64,000 nt of DNA from Kryptolebias marmoratus (lineage: Eukaryota; Chordata; Actinopteri; Cyprinodontiformes; Rivulidae), in contig NC_051436.1 in the NCBI RefSeq assembly GCF_001649575.2, forward strand, positions 8,544,163 to 8,608,162. Direction: 5' to 3'. Under the pieces are notes generated by a model. The model was not told the DNA's origin, did not search any database, and saw only the letters and a list, made by a program, of their open reading frames with translations. Shown here in pieces: positions 33,005 to 45,369 of the stretch (within the stretch, counting starts at the first letter, position 1; each line of letters starts with the position of its first letter). The translations under genes were made by a program, and so were the position numbers.

Positions 33005-33605
33005 TGGTTGTCTAATCAATGAGTCTGAAATCAGGGGTGCTAAATTATTATGTCTTCAGTTTCCTGTTTTTTTGACAACACCTATTCTTTTTTATTTCAA
33101 ACAAAGAGCTCAGCAACAACAAGCTTATGGCCACAGATTGATTTGTGTGTGGTACAGACACCCAAACTGTCCCCCGAGCCATCGCCACTTTGAACCAGGC
33201 AAGGTTATTCATAAAAAGATAAATGTTGCTTTTTGTTTCAGCTGTCATTCGACAATCTGTCTTAATACATGATAATACTTGGCTGTTGGTTTTTTTTTCC
33301 TGTGCAAGGCTCCACACAAATGCATCCAGTTTGTCTGCTGCAGAGTCTGATAATAAAGACAAATCACTGCTCATAGATGGCTAACTGTAGTACCCAGTGG
33401 CCACAGAGGTGAAAATTGGCTATAATATAATACACACGAGGAGCAAATCCGGTGCTTTCGGTAAGTTTATCAGAGGAATGAGAAACTGAGGTAAAAGCTT
33501 TCAGCATTGGTAATTATTTTTAAGCTGTTGATTTGATTTTTATTGACTACAGCGAGGGGATTGGGAACTTTATAGCTTTAAGTCAGTGTTTTTCCTCATC
33601 AACCA
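33005..33605. other. gene-free stretch
   Basis: Overlapping chance frames on both strands around 33048-33374. Nothing recognised. Confidence 0.4.
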
Positions 33606-33609
33606 TTTA

Positions 33610-33985
33610 GAAATTACAATATATGAGTGGAAGAGGCAAACATAGCACGTTAAATACTTTGCTCCTCCTCTACATCCTGGTACGTGGTGAAGTGCTGTTC
33701 ACCGTGTTTTCCCCCTTTGATGCCCAATCAATACCCTCACACCTCCAAACGAACATGCGTTTAATGGAAGCCGTGTTTAATAAATGTGACGCAGTATCTG
33801 CAGAGGCTGAGGCTGAGGCCGCTGTGCTGCAGCGTCGTGCTTTGGCCAGCGAAAACACTGATGGACGATCCATACGGTGTCACACAAACAATCTGTGCAA
33901 CTTTTATCAGACTGCTGACAAGGACAAATGGTTTAAAAAAGAACTCTCTGTGCATTCCCCCTCTCCATGGGCACAAACAGAAATA
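33610..33985. promoter_or_regulatory. candidate conserved non-coding element
   Basis: High-complexity block with GCGTTTAATGG and TTTAATAAATG words and a short (GAGGCT)3 duplication at 33806-33822. Frames are open on both strands; the plus one starts with MSGRGK, which by chance resembles a histone H4 start but the rest does not. No protein is supported. Confidence 0.25.
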
Positions 33986-33989
33986 CTAT

Positions 33990-34750
33990 AAAAAGGTCTG
34001 AAGGCTCGCTGTTTTGTTAAAACTTCCTTAGAGGCTGAAATCTTTTCTCTTGTGTACTTTGAAAGAAATGTATTCTGTGCGTCACATATGGAAAAAAAAT
34101 GCCTCAGTACAGTCTAAGTTGTTTTTCTTTATGAAGGAGTACTTTATATGACTAGGGAGCCAACTACAACACTGAGGATATTTTTTTCCTTCGTTTATAA
34201 AATACGTCTCAATTCAGCTGACAAGTCGGACTTTGAACATAAAAGCTGAAACCTCTATCCGAGCCACTAGGTGGCGAGAACGCTCACATTCACAACATGT
34301 TAAAGACAAAGGAAGCTTAGCTTAGTTTGTTGTACACTAAGTTTTCTCTCGTTTCTGCACACGATTATATTTTAACGGTTACGGGATCAAGATGAAGCAA
34401 GACAGACAGAAAAACTGGTGAAAATGACTCTATTGTTGTTGTAGTTTCTAGGGTATGAAATGGTAGAGGGCAGAAGCAACATAGGCTTCATTGTTTCTCC
34501 AAATGTCATGTCTACACGGAGACACTGATAACTGAGTTTAAAAGACTAAATTTTTCTCACTGAAAGTACTTTTTAACCCTCACATGGCCTTCGGGTCAAA
34601 TTGACCCAAAGATACAGGGACTTCTCTTCCTCTCTGTCTCTCTTTTGAGAGTTTCAGGAAGGTTAAATGGGAGGCAAGAGGTGTAAACGCAGCAGAAAAT
34701 TCAAAAAGCAGGATTACATGAAGGCATGCGTATTGCACCATGTCAAAGTT
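33990..34750. other. gene-free stretch with a CTCF-like motif
   Basis: Featureless apart from the motif at 34264 listed separately. Confidence 0.4.
34264..34277 (+). promoter_or_regulatory. CTCF-like motif
   Basis: CCACTAGGTGGCGA fits the CTCF core CCASYAGRKGGCRS at every position but the last. Chance expectation of so good a match in 64 kb is low but not zero. Occupancy cannot be judged from sequence. Confidence 0.35.
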
Positions 34751-34754
34751 TTAA

Positions 34755-35010
34755 ATGAGATCTCAGTTTGTCTGTTAGCGCTCAGTCAGTGTCGAGGATG
34801 ACGCTCAGCTACTATTAGTAACTTTTAGCTCAAAATCTGTAGAAGTTACAAAGTTACAGCCATTCTGTCTTTTTAAAGTCAACTAGCTGTGGTGGCCATA
34901 TTGAATTGACTTGAACAGTTGTAATGCTTCAGCCAATAATTACTCAGAGTTTCTTCACAATCCATCCAGTGGTTCTAAAGATATTTTGCTAACAGGCAAT
35001 AAAACACACA
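34755..35010 (-). repeat. dispersed repeat family A, copy 5
   Basis: In plus orientation: 'gctcagctactattagtaac', 'agctcaaaatctgtag', 'gctgtggtggccatattgaattgac', 'tccatccagtggttctaaagatattttgctaacag'. Reverse complement matches the family at 17375. Confidence 0.7.
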
Positions 35011-35014
35011 CACA

Positions 35015-36125
35015 CGCACAGAGGCAATCACATGACTGTCTGCCTTTCACGGTGGCGATCAGCAAAATTAAATAAAGATGAAAATATTTAAGAGTTACAT
35101 TTTCATATGTACAAAAAAAGGCTCTGAACTGAATTCCTCTGCTCTGTTATGTGTCGCAGCTTTGGTTGAGAAGCAGGTTTGTGTCGATACTTAATGTAAG
35201 ATTGGACTTTTTTTTTTCCCCCTCCTTCAGCTGTCCTGATAGTGAGTGGCACATTAGCAGAGACGTGTAAAACCTGTCCTGTCACCGTCCCTGTTAGTTT
35301 TTTGGCATCATCAAGCCTGAAATCTTCCTGCTGCCACAGGATAAGAATACTTTGGGGTATTTATCCCATCTGACTGTCATGTTCACTTTTGCAGGGGTGC
35401 AGAACTGATCACGATGAATGAATGCATTGTTTTATAGCAAGATGTTGAACAATATTTGGTATTTAAAGGCTTTTTTTTAAACTGAATAAAAGGATATGAG
35501 CACAAACTATAATTTGACCCTCTTTCGCCTTTGCAGCATCCCCTGTGATCTTTTAAATGTCTTCTTGTCTGAATGGCACCATCATCCACCCACCCACCAC
35601 CCTGATCTCATTTGTCTCCAACAATCTGTGCTCATACATGTCAGGTCATCACCTGTTTGTCCCCCTCCTATTGTTGGGCTGAAATGAGTCCTGCAGCCCT
35701 CTGAGGTGCAGGAGAAATGTTATCCCGTTTGGGGTTTAGCACAAGAGAAAATGGAATAAATGGGATTGTAGGGAAGATGCTTCGGCAAAAACTGACTTGT
35801 CCTCTCAGTGTTGATGGTACTAGACTTGGATAAAGGTTTTACAGGCCAAATAAAATGTTTTATAACCGTATTTAAATTTCAGAGATTAAATGTGGGGATT
35901 CTAAAACTCCTCTGTGCAAAGGTTCTTGGCAATGTGGCAGGTGAAGACATCCTGTTTGGGTTTTATTGACTTTTTTCTTGTTTTATTGGAAAAAATACAC
36001 TTTAGGAGCAGTTTTTGTTATTTTTTCAGCCTTGAATCTGCACAAAAACAGCATTTTAGGAACCCAAAGATAGGTTGTTTTTTAAACTGGTTCTGGAGTG
36101 AAACAAAAATGCTATCCTTGCATTT
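35015..36125. other. gene-free stretch
   Basis: T9 tract near 35209, otherwise unremarkable. Frames at 35383-35687 and 35914-36189 are not protein-like. Confidence 0.4.
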
Positions 36126-36127
36126 TT

Positions 36128-36245
36128 CAGTAGACAGAAGAAGGCAGCGATCCACCTTGGTCTTAGCTACGTATTTATTTAGACATTAAATCATCATAAC
36201 CTTTTCACAGAACCGCACTTCAAAAATGTCCAAAATATCCCTTCA
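36128..36245 (-). repeat. fragment of TTAA fold-back element (right arm)
   Basis: 'ggcagcgatccaccttggtcttagc', 'aaccttttcacagaacc', 'gcacttcaaaaatgtcc', ending 'aaatatccctt', the right-terminal words of the family. The terminal TTAA is lost (TTCA). Confidence 0.6.
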
Positions 36246-36249
36246 AGTC

Positions 36250-37350
36250 ATCTCAGTATTTTCCTGCGTTTGCCCTTCAACTGGACCTTTATGTTCACAC
36301 GGTTACAGTTACACCAGTTTAACCGACGATCCTAGTCGATCAAGTCACACCACAAAACTAGCCTCACTTGTATTATTTCTCTGCAGCAATGTCTTAGAGC
36401 AAAAACAAGCAAGAGAATATGACCCTCGAGGGTGGTTGCTCAGTGTCAAGGTCAGACGCAAGTTGTCGGTGGGACAAGAAAAAGAAAAAAGAAAAAAAAA
36501 AAATCCATTACCGAGGCCAGGAAAAGGTGCAATATTTGTCATTCTCAAATGAGCAGTAACTATTTCTTCCCTGCTGGATAGATTTGCAGCCTTTGGGAGT
36601 TTGACTTGACCGTGTCAAACGTAAAAGCCTTTCTGTTTTGTGACTTTGCTTTATATTTGAATGTGAAAGTCAAGGAAGGTTAAAAATATAGATACTCCTG
36701 CTTGTTCAAAATGAATAAGCGAGTTTATCCAGTGTTTTCGCTTGCAGTGTACTGCAAAGGATGAGGAATTTTTAGCTAATGATGAGTTTAAATCACCACT
36801 TAAAGGTCAGCTAATCATATAATTAAAAAGGTACTCACTGCAAACTGTAAAATAAAACATAAAAAATGTTATCTTGACCTATATCAAAAGGTGCCGTTTG
36901 AAAGAGTTAATTCCAGGAGTTTTCCAGATGTATTGATATGCAATTCTGAAATGCGGGTACGCAGTCAGTGTAAACAAAGCACTCTGTTGAATCAATGTAA
37001 CCTATCTTTATTTTATCAGGAAACACGAGTGTAAATATGTACAAACACATCTAAGCCAATGGACTTCTCTCTCTCCTCCATGGATGCTGCCATTGTTGAC
37101 CTATTTTCAGTCACTTTCAGTAGGTAAACAAACACGTGGTACTTGTAATCCGGTCACAAATTTTGCTTACTAATTTTTAATTCAAGGACACATTAACCAT
37201 CAAAATGAGAAAAAACATTGTGCACATTTTCTTTTTTATTTTATGATTTTTTTCTAATTGATCTTCACGACTTTGCAATAAGCACATTTAAGTTAACGTC
37301 TCTGCAAAGTTACAGTCCGTGTCAAGGGATAAATGTGTTGAATTGTGGTT
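36250..37350. other. gene-free stretch
   Basis: A-rich tract at 36480-36503. The 108-codon plus frame (36226-36552) runs out of the repeat into an A-rich tract and is rejected. Confidence 0.4.
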
Positions 37351-37354
37351 AAAT

Positions 37355-37499
37355 CTGACTTTAGATTAATTCAGAAACATTTACTCAGAATAGCTAAATA
37401 ACCGTTTTTAACTGGGGCCAAAAACAAGTAACATATAAGCCTACTGTAAAAAGCCTTTCGACAGAACCACACTAAAAAATATCTGAAGTATCCCTTTAA
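37355..37499 (-). repeat. fragment of TTAA fold-back element, terminal TTAA kept
   Basis: 'ggggccaaaaacaag', 'cctttcgacagaaccacac', 'atctgaagtatccctttaa'. The CCCTTTAA end (TTAA at 37496-37499) mirrors the TTAAAGGG start at 55239, which is the evidence for TTAA as the family's boundary. Confidence 0.6.
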
Positions 37500-37504
37500 C
37501 CTTA

Positions 37505-38580
37505 TAAATGATACTTATTGTATTAGTTAGCTGATCCTTTTGAGGATGAACATCTAATTGTAATTTATAAATGTTATCAAATATGATGTAAGGCTCCACA
37601 GTAAACTGCAGCGTGAAACAAAAATGTTGTCTGTTTTCCTTAAATACATTTAATTACTTGTCACCTTAAGCTAATTTTGTTCCTGTGTTGAAACGAGTAC
37701 AACTGGCTAAAACGCCATCCAGAAAATTTTATTTGTTTCAAACAGATTGTCAGCTGTACTTTAGGTCAAAAAAATAAATAAAAGTCATATTTAGAAACAA
37801 GACTCTGACGATGAAGTCATATATAAAAAAAATAATAATTTAGCTTCAGAGTCTGTGACCCTTTATTTTGCAGCCCTATTGTGTAATGAGATGAAATGAT
37901 TGCACAAGAGACACATTTAAAACTGGGTTACACTGACAGTTCCTTCTGAGAAGTGCTTTGACAAACACTCAAAATTTAATCTGTTTATATTTAGCCGCCT
38001 CATGACTGAATAATGCATCCCCTTTAACATGCAAAAACAACTGCAGGGTGTCAGCGATAATGAAAAATGGATACTTTCAACATAGTTCCACCCAAAAGGG
38101 ATAAAAAAATAAAAAAAAATTAAAAAAAGTTTCTCTTCTGCACAACTCCGCCAAGTAAATCCATCGGTAACAGCATTAAATCCAAACCATATTACTGAGC
38201 CAGAACCGGAGCAGGAATACGGAGGCAGGCCCAGAGGAACGGCCTGCAATTAATTCCGTCACTGACTGAATCCGTTTGCAAAGATTTATTGATTTGTAAT
38301 TAGCATAAGCACATAAGGCGATCAGTAACAATGAAATTATCTGTTAAATAATCGGTTGATCCAAGCATAAGGAGGCAGAGTAAATCTTTTCTTTAAAGAT
38401 GCATCAACTCTGCTCGCTATTTAGACATTAGGAAACTGACAAAGTGAAAGAAAAAAATAATAGCATTCTGGTAAAATCTTCAAAATAACGCTGTGTGCGA
38501 TAAGTTAGCCCATGTAGTATGGCTTGTGAAGGACTCTCAGCTACTACTTCTTCTTCTAAGGGACATTTGCTCTTTTTATG
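37505..38580. other. gene-free stretch
   Basis: A/T-rich with A-rich tract at 38103-38129. 38200-38340 is a modestly higher-complexity block with TGATTTGTAATTAGC. Nothing else. Confidence 0.4.
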
Positions 38581-38584
38581 ATTG

Positions 38585-39240
38585 CTCATATCTCTGTGTG
38601 TGTCTGTTAGCAAAACATCTAACGACGCAGAGGACAGATTTTTTTAAAACTCTCAGGAAATAAACACCGGATGTGCAGCTACTAACTTTTTAACGTCAAC
38701 CCAGTTCAACATGGCCGACACGGCCAGCTAAACTTAACAAGGAATTAGCTGAAGGTCAGCCAATTTGACAGGCATTTTAAATTTTAAATTTTGATGTGGT
38801 AGCTGAGCATTATCCCCAACAAACACTGAGTGGTTATGCGGTATTTTCGCCTAAAGCTGTTGGCGTCAGCCCTGTTTGTCTGTTAATAAGTCATCTCCAA
38901 CTTTTGGAGTCACCCCTATTCAAGATGGCCATCACAGCTAATCAACGTTAGCCAACACAAAAAAATGCCTCTAACTTGAGCTAAAAATTGGTTTACTAGT
39001 AGCTCTGAGCTCTACATTTTGCACATCTTTGTTTAAAACTTTGGCATTAAATGTTTAAGACAACCCAGTCTGTCTTTTAGTAACAGATATCATTACCATT
39101 ACCACTGAAAGTACATCTACAACTCATTAACTTGTGGAATCATCCCAATCCAAGATGGCTGCCACAGCTAAGCAACCTTAGCCAGCCCAATATCTTTGGT
39201 AAATAACATCAAGCTAAATTTCAAGCTTCATATGTGTTGT
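38585..39240 (+). repeat. dispersed repeat family A, three or four partial copies in tandem
   Basis: The phrase 'gttcaacatggccgacacgg' (about 38700), 'caagatggccatcacagctaatcaac' (38925) and 'caagatggctgccacagctaag' (39155) recurs at spacings of about 225-230 bases, each followed by 'cttagcca' words and preceded by 'gtctgttag' words. So the unit is about 225-230 bp and is head-to-tail here. Confidence 0.75.
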
Positions 39241-39371
39241 GTTTCACATAATAGTAGGCACGGTCAAATTAAGATTTTTTTTTAAATAAAACTCTGTATC
39301 TGTTGTCTATGAAGATCCACCAGAAACAAAAAGTTTTAACATTTTTCCAAAGTAGAGACTTTTAAAAACTC

Positions 39372-39776
39372 TGCCATGGTCAGAGGAGGGAAAGATTCAG
39401 GAATGCAGACCACGAGGATTAAGTAAAGAAAATAAAAAAAAAACAGCTGACAAGGCAGCAAAAATACTAACATCAAACACTAGGAGCACAAAAGTAAACA
39501 GACGGGGGCAACATATAACGGTCAAATGGAGAGAAGGGAAGACTGAAAGACTAAATAGCCTGGGGCTGATGAGGAAATAGGAGACAGGTGTGGCTTAATG
39601 ATAACAGGGAACAGGTGTGGGTGGGCGTGGCCAAACTGAGGAGCAAAGACTGACTGAAGATAAACCCTGATGGTGATGAAACATTAAAGGACAACTGAAC
39701 ACAAAGAAAATCCAGAAAGCAAACAACACAAAGAATAAATGAAAGAATTAAATTTAAAAAAACACAGAGCCTGGCA
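39372..39776 (-). mobile_element. solo-LTR-like element, minus orientation
   Basis: Plus strand starts TGCCATGG and ends CCTGGCA, so each strand has TG...CA ends with short inverted termini. Minus strand reads CCACACCTGT, CCTCATCAGC, GGCTATTTAGTC: a U3-like order. Same general organisation as 46605-47080. The flanking 5 bases (AACTC, TCTGT) do not match, so the duplication is lost or the ends are off. Confidence 0.45.
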
Positions 39777-39779
39777 TCT

Positions 39780-40368
39780 GTTTTTTTGGATCTGTTAAGC
39801 GTTTTTTAAAGTGATCAATTATTTCACCGAAACTTAATCTATATTTTAATATTACTATTATTATTTGAGTGAAACCATTATCAGGAAATTAAGAATTTCT
39901 ACATTAAAGAATAAATAAAAAATTTTGGTCCCTGAGCAAATCTGGTTGGTGGCCCCTGTTGCAGACTAATGTTATGAAATAATCAATTTTTAAACCTAAA
40001 TCTAACCATTACTTTTAAATATATATTTTTTTCTTATTTTTTATCAGTGCATAAAAGTTGTTTTTTTTTTTGTTGTTGTTGTTTTAAAGTTTCTGCCACA
40101 AACTCATGAATGGCAGCTGTAAAGGAGCTCTGCCACCAACTCCTTTTTAGACCAGCAAACATATTTTTTTATGTACGCCTGAGTAATGTTTTTTTTCCCC
40201 ATAATACAAAAAGACAAGAAAAAAAAATCCACAAAAAAATATAATATTTTGCGATTACTTCCCATTTTTTTTTTCATGACGTTCGTACCTCCTTATAAAG
40301 CGAGTCATCCCATCAGATCATACAGATCGTTCAAACAAGTCAGTTATTCTGTCACATCATGATCGTCA
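39780..40368. other. gene-free AT-rich stretch
   Basis: TGTTGTTGTTG near 40069 and several A/T homopolymers. Nothing else. Confidence 0.5.
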
Positions 40369-40369
40369 G

Positions 40370-40960
40370 AAATTGCTGTGCCACCTTGTGGATTGGGCCA
40401 CGATTCACGGGGGGGAGGAGAGAGTGTGTGAGCCGCCCTTGACTGACGTTGTGTCATCTCCCTGTCAAGCGCAGAAATGGAGCTCAAGGGCTGGATTCCC
40501 TGACGGCTGGCGTCCTGCAGAGAAGTGCCACAGAGCCAGCAGGCATTTGTGTTTTTAATAGAACCCAGTCCTATAAAAAAAGGAAGAAAAGATCTGTCAT
40601 TTCCTCATTCACTATTAGCTTCTAAAGCCCATTCAGGGCAGCGTCTCGCTTCCTTTAACTCACAGCTACAGTGGTATCCAATGCCTCCTCTGACTGGAGC
40701 CGGTGCACCTGGTTTATACGAGATCTCCATTTTTAGACAGTTATTTATTTTAAGGGATGACTTGCAAATGTTATGCATGAGCATCTGTCCACATTTACAT
40801 ATCACAGTGAGCTCGTGTGTGCTAATGTAGGTAGCACTCCGACCATGCAAGCTAGCAGAGAAATCTGTGTTTGTAGACGGTTGATTAATGGCTTGGCCAA
40901 GCGGAAGTGCTTTCTCTCCTGTTTTTCATATATTTGTACGATGACTGATGAGAAACCCAA
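40370..40960. other. higher-complexity block, no gene supported
   Basis: 40375-40560 is GC-richer, 40560-40960 mixed, with overlapping open frames on both strands that lack motif content. It could be regulatory. No repeat recognised. Confidence 0.3.
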
Positions 40961-40977
40961 TAGAGATATATGACAGC

Positions 40978-41008
40978 TGTGTGTGTGTGTGTGTGTGTGT
41001 ATGTGTGT
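40978..41008. repeat. (TG)n microsatellite
   Basis: Near-uninterrupted GT repeats with one A interruption (TGTATGTG). Confidence 0.95.
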
Positions 41009-41009
41009 A

Positions 41010-43765
41010 AATTGTTAGATGCAGAAAAAGATAAAAAAAAGACTAAGTGACAGAGTGATCAGGACATACAGTAAAAGCAGGTACAGTATTTCATCTTCAG
41101 ATAAGAGCTGCTCATATTCTCCCATTACGCGCTAATAACTGATTTCACAACACAAACCGCATTTCTTTTCTTTTTTTTTTTCCAGGACACGAGACATGTT
41201 CGAGTCATTGTCACACAATTTGTCATTTTATCAGTCAGTCGGTGAATTTGTCAAGGAGCTCGTGTGAAAAGCAAGAATTGGTTAAAACGAAGTGACGTGT
41301 AGATGTTCTTCAATTAATTAAAAGAATGTAAAATAATAACTAAAAAAAGAAACATAAAAGCTGTCATCTTTGTGTACCACCGGGCTCACTAAGGGATAAT
41401 TCTGTTTTCTAATTCACCTGTGGAATGAGCTGTGAGGCTTTCAAACTGTTCGTCTGGTTTCAAGAGTTGATGTAACGTTCCAACATAAACTATATATTCA
41501 ATCTTAAAAAAATACAATTTAGAACAACATGTGCATTTTAAGCAATAAAAGGTTGGGATGAAAGGCGGTCATCTTATATGGTAGAGATCTGAAATGACGG
41601 TGCTTCTAAAAAACAAACACAAACATTTGAAAGCGTGTCCGTTTGTCCTGTTGTTACATTTCGGCCCCTTCACACTGGATCAAGATCCCGCTATGCTCTC
41701 TGTGACCTTCACAACCTATTACAGCGTGGCTGGATTATGGCAAGTTTGGAAAACCTTCAGTGTGAAGGCAATCATGACACACCCATAAGTTTTTACTGCT
41801 CCCCAAATAGGTTTTTTTCATGACCCCAGCAATCTCTCCTTTGCCTTCACTGTTCTCTTTATGTCTGCCCTGACGTGACTCGAAGAACGCGTCAGCTAGG
41901 ATAGCATCCATCTTTGCTAGGTTGTTTCCAACATTTCTTGATCATGACTGTTCCAATGAGGCCAGTCCTGCTTCAAATTAACGACAGCCAAGCCATGCTG
42001 GATAAGCCATCATGGATATGTTGTCGCCGCCGCCACTTTGCTCGCTGATACTTCACCCAGGACTTCAATACGCTGCCATCACGATGAGAAAAAACCACAA
42101 CATCACTAAGAATAAAAACCCATTATGACCCATCATGCAAATAAGGGAACCCATTCACAATTCAAAATTTAAGACTTCGCCAAGATCCTCCATAAACCAT
42201 CCACTCTTTGGCTGATTTTACACATCACTGGGTTGTCATCCAGGGTAAAGGGGGGCGTAATATGATGTTAGCTGTTCATAATTTGACTGGTAACACAAAA
42301 ATGTGTAACATCAGAAGCCGACAGTGCTGTTCACAAAAATGCAAATTGAGCTGAATTTTTAACAAAAACAAACCCTCCATTTTTTTTATTTTTTTTTTTT
42401 TCCTCTAAACTTCCAGATCTTATTTTTAGGATAATCCCTCCGGTTAGAAACATAACTTCGAGCAGTCATCTGCAAAACTATCTTTAGGAAAAGAAAAAAA
42501 AAAGAAAAAAAAAAGACCATGATTCTCGTTAGAGAAGAGGACTTCCAGAAGAGCTGTGGCACCCGGCCATCAACTTAGCTGTGTTTGCTGACTCAATGAA
42601 GAACATTAGCATACAGCTGCCATTAGACAAGCTGCAGCTGCCAAGGATGCCTTTATTAGTTTGGTAGAAGAGAGACGGTCTGCTGGGCTAACTCAGACTG
42701 GTGTAACAGTGCTGTCATCAGGTGTGCTCTCACAGTCCATAAACTTAGACAGTTGTTTTTCTCTCAATTCTGCAACCAGATAATACTAAAATAGTTTTCA
42801 AACATTAACCATGCATTAAATATTAGAAAATAATTGTTCTGCCACCTACAGCTAAAGACGAGCATCCTGGCCGCGCATTCGCTTCCAAACTTTTAGTGAA
42901 TACGATCCCTACAAAAACACTTTCCTCGCACCGTTTTCAAATTGATTTCTGCTTGTTCCCAAACTGCTCTGAGAGAGAGCCATCTTTTCGCTTCTCGTTG
43001 AGACTGAATCACTTTCTGTCAGGGTTGAGGTTAAGTTGCAGGCAGATTGCTTATCTGTCAGGATCGCGGCAGACACGAACAGGTTGCTGATGCCGCTGCT
43101 TAAACCTGCGTCAGTCAGGCCTCCATCATCAGATCTGTCCCCGTCACGCAAGATATATTGAGAGCGCTGCAGTCGTCTCCCCGCCAAGCTGAATTCCTGA
43201 CCAGTCTCGAGCCTGGTTATCGGATCGCTGTGAAGAAGGTATGACAGGCAGCGAGGGATGGTTTCACCAGGGCGGGTAGGGTTGGTGAAAACGGGTGGGG
43301 AAGTAGATGCTATGGCAAATAGCTGCTTGACTCGATTCCTTTTAAAAGCACTTTAAAATCTTCTGCAGTATTTGAAAATTTGACAGAATGAAACCAAAAA
43401 TGTGTGCTAAAGTGGATTTATAATAAACACTCATGCATTATACATTATATATAAATAGGACCTTATTGGTATTGGCCAGCAAGGGGCTTTAAAGTTAAAA
43501 TCGTACAGCGAAATTGGTGTGGTTGGGGATATTTCAGGGTTTTACCTGAGAGAATCAGCCAAAATACAAGCTGTTAGTTTTTTTATTATTATTATTTGAT
43601 TTATTAAAACAAGGGCACCACCGAAACATGCAAAACATGGTGTCCAAAGAACCAAGACTTGGAAATTCTGATATAAAAGATTCAAATGGCACATTTTAAA
43701 TATAAATTCAAGGGTGTATTTTTTTACCCTTTTTCTCCCACTCCACTCTAAACCGAGGCCATCAC
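41010..43765. other. gene-free stretch
   Basis: T/A tracts at 41170, 42378-42400 and 42490-42515. 42870-43250 is a CpG-containing block with open frames on both strands (minus 92 codons) but no recognised protein; its composition is enhancer-like. A CTCF-like word lies at 43476. No gene. Confidence 0.35.
43476..43487 (+). promoter_or_regulatory. CTCF-like motif, one mismatch
   Basis: CCAGCAAGGGGC, with upstream TGG, fits the core CCASYAGRKGGC except for A at the seventh position. Weak evidence on its own. Confidence 0.22.
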
Positions 43766-43769
43766 TGAT

Positions 43770-44715
43770 AGCTCAGGTCTATTTAAGTGGGGTTTTGTGG
43801 AAAGAGCATGAACAATTCTTACCTGTTGTAGATAGCTCTTCGAATTGTCTCATTTTGGAGAAATAAAATTAAATTCTGACCCAACTGCCGAGCTAACAGC
43901 TAGTCTGAGTGAGTTGAAAGTGGATTGCTGCCATCTTAAAACAATTCCAGTCTCGAGAATTTGATAGTCGGTTCATCTGAATGTTACTTTGGAAACTTTT
44001 ACATCACCTTCAGGTTCACATTACACAGGTTTTTATGAAGAACTCTAAGGTTGTTTGGAAGTGCGAGTAGCAGCGGCAGCAGCTAGCTTTAGCTCTTCTG
44101 CTTCAGCACAAGGAACCATGTAATTTAAAAAAAAACTGAACGCAGTGTAAAGGTTTTAAGATGTTAAGAAGAAATTCACCTTGAAATTCGCTTTTGAATG
44201 TTTATGGACAAGACAACAGCTAGTTTGAGCAAAACCATGACCAAAGTGGATTTCTGAAATCTAAAAAAAACACTCCAATCTCAAACATTTAATGTAAACA
44301 AGATTTGGCAAAGCCACGAGGCAATCATTAATTTGGTATTTAGAAATTAATTTCTGTCAAAGTACCTCATAAAATGCAACAGCTAGTTAGCAGATGCTAA
44401 CACTATTTGAGCTTACAAATGCCCAAAGAATTCAGCGTAATTAACTATGTAATGTGAACTTGACAGAAATGCAAAACCTTATAAGATAATGTTGGCATGA
44501 ACAGCTATCCAATTTTTTTTAGATTGGAAATGTTTTAAGACACAAGAAATCCACTTTAGTCTTGGTCCTAATTGGACTGGCTAGTAGCTCATCAGTGAAG
44601 TATTTCTTAAAATTGAGTTGTTTCATAAAGCTTTCCTCAACAGGTGAGAAATTAATTGTTCATAAACCTTCCACAAAACCCCACTTCAAAGAATCTGAAC
44701 TCTAACTGTTGAGAC
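43770..44715 (+). mobile_element. TTAA fold-back element, near full length with internal nested arm
   Basis: Left arm: 'ttaagtggggttttgtggaaag', 'gttgtagatagctcttcg', 'cattttggagaaataaa', 'aaagtggattgctgcc', 'cttaaaacaattccag'. Right arm inverted: 'aagaaatccactttagtcttgg', 'gctcatcag', 'acaggtgagaaattaattg', 'ccacaaaaccccacttcaaag'. Between them at about 44215-44300 is a third arm-like piece ('accaaagtggatttctg', 'actccaatctcaaac'), suggesting one element inside another. No coding frame. Confidence 0.65.
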
Positions 44716-44719
44716 GTCA

Positions 44720-44998
44720 TGATCGTAGGTCTATAATAATGTTAGCGTTGGCCAAAAATCGACTAAGAATACTTAGTAACAGAACATGGGTTAAAATGCT
44801 GAACTGTGTGGCTCTGTAAAAGCAGATTTATGGCTAAATATAGTTAATATTTTATTATACTTGTCAGTTTGGTTTGGTCTGTGGTCATAGGAGACGCAGA
44901 AGGATGACATACAACTTACCCGCTGACCAGTAAAGAAGAATTCCCAGAAAAGCTCTGATTGGTCATGGTTGGAAAACCTTAAACTGCAATTTCTCCCC
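44720..44998. other. short gene-free stretch
   Basis: A 69-codon minus frame (44791-45000) is not protein-like. Confidence 0.4.
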
Positions 44999-44999
44999 A

Positions 45000-45320
45000 C
45001 AAATTGTGATCTCCAGAGATAAACCTTAGGCCCAGATCAATAAAACTGGCAGGATAGTGACGTCAAATCTAATTAAGATTGCCCGTGTGGCACAATGGTA
45101 CCCAATCTGTGCTGGGTGGGCCCGGTGTCAGCGTGTGATACGGCGAGGTTATTTTTTTTCTATTGTATGAGGCTTAGAGACAGCTCCAGAGGGATCCCTG
45201 CAGCCAAGACACCATTATCTGGTTAAGATTTGGGACAATCACACCGTCCCTCTCTCATTTCTTGTAAAGGTCCCTCTTCAATTAATCTCGGAGCCGAATC
45301 TTTTTTATGCTCTCCTGTAA
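45000..45320. promoter_or_regulatory. candidate conserved non-coding element
   Basis: One of the densest non-repetitive blocks: AATCTAATTAAGATTG, GACGTCA-like TGACGTCAAA (CRE-like), CCATTATCTGG, TCAATTAATCTCGG, with balanced GC and no open frame of size. Looks like a developmental enhancer; inference only. Confidence 0.32.
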
Positions 45321-45340
45321 GGACCCCATGAAAAGAGGCT

Positions 45341-45366
45341 TTTTTTTAAAAAAAAAAAAAAAAAAG
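45341..45366. repeat. T8/A18 homopolymer junction
   Basis: A T8 run passes directly into an A18 run, bounded on both sides by AGGCTT-type sequence. Likely a nucleosome-disfavouring tract or an assembly-sensitive spot. Confidence 0.9.
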
Positions 45367-45369
45367 GCT

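Noticed and set aside
33623..33991. 122-codon plus frame starting MSGRGK, as in histone H4
   Set aside because: Only the first six residues match; no histone fold sequence follows.
36226..36552. 108-codon plus frame
   Set aside because: Begins in a fold-back repeat fragment and ends in an A-rich tract; no domain.
42909..43187. 92-codon minus-strand frame with Ser/Asp-rich sequence
   Set aside because: Opposite strand is also open in the same CpG-bearing block, and there is no recognisable homology or splice signal to support it.
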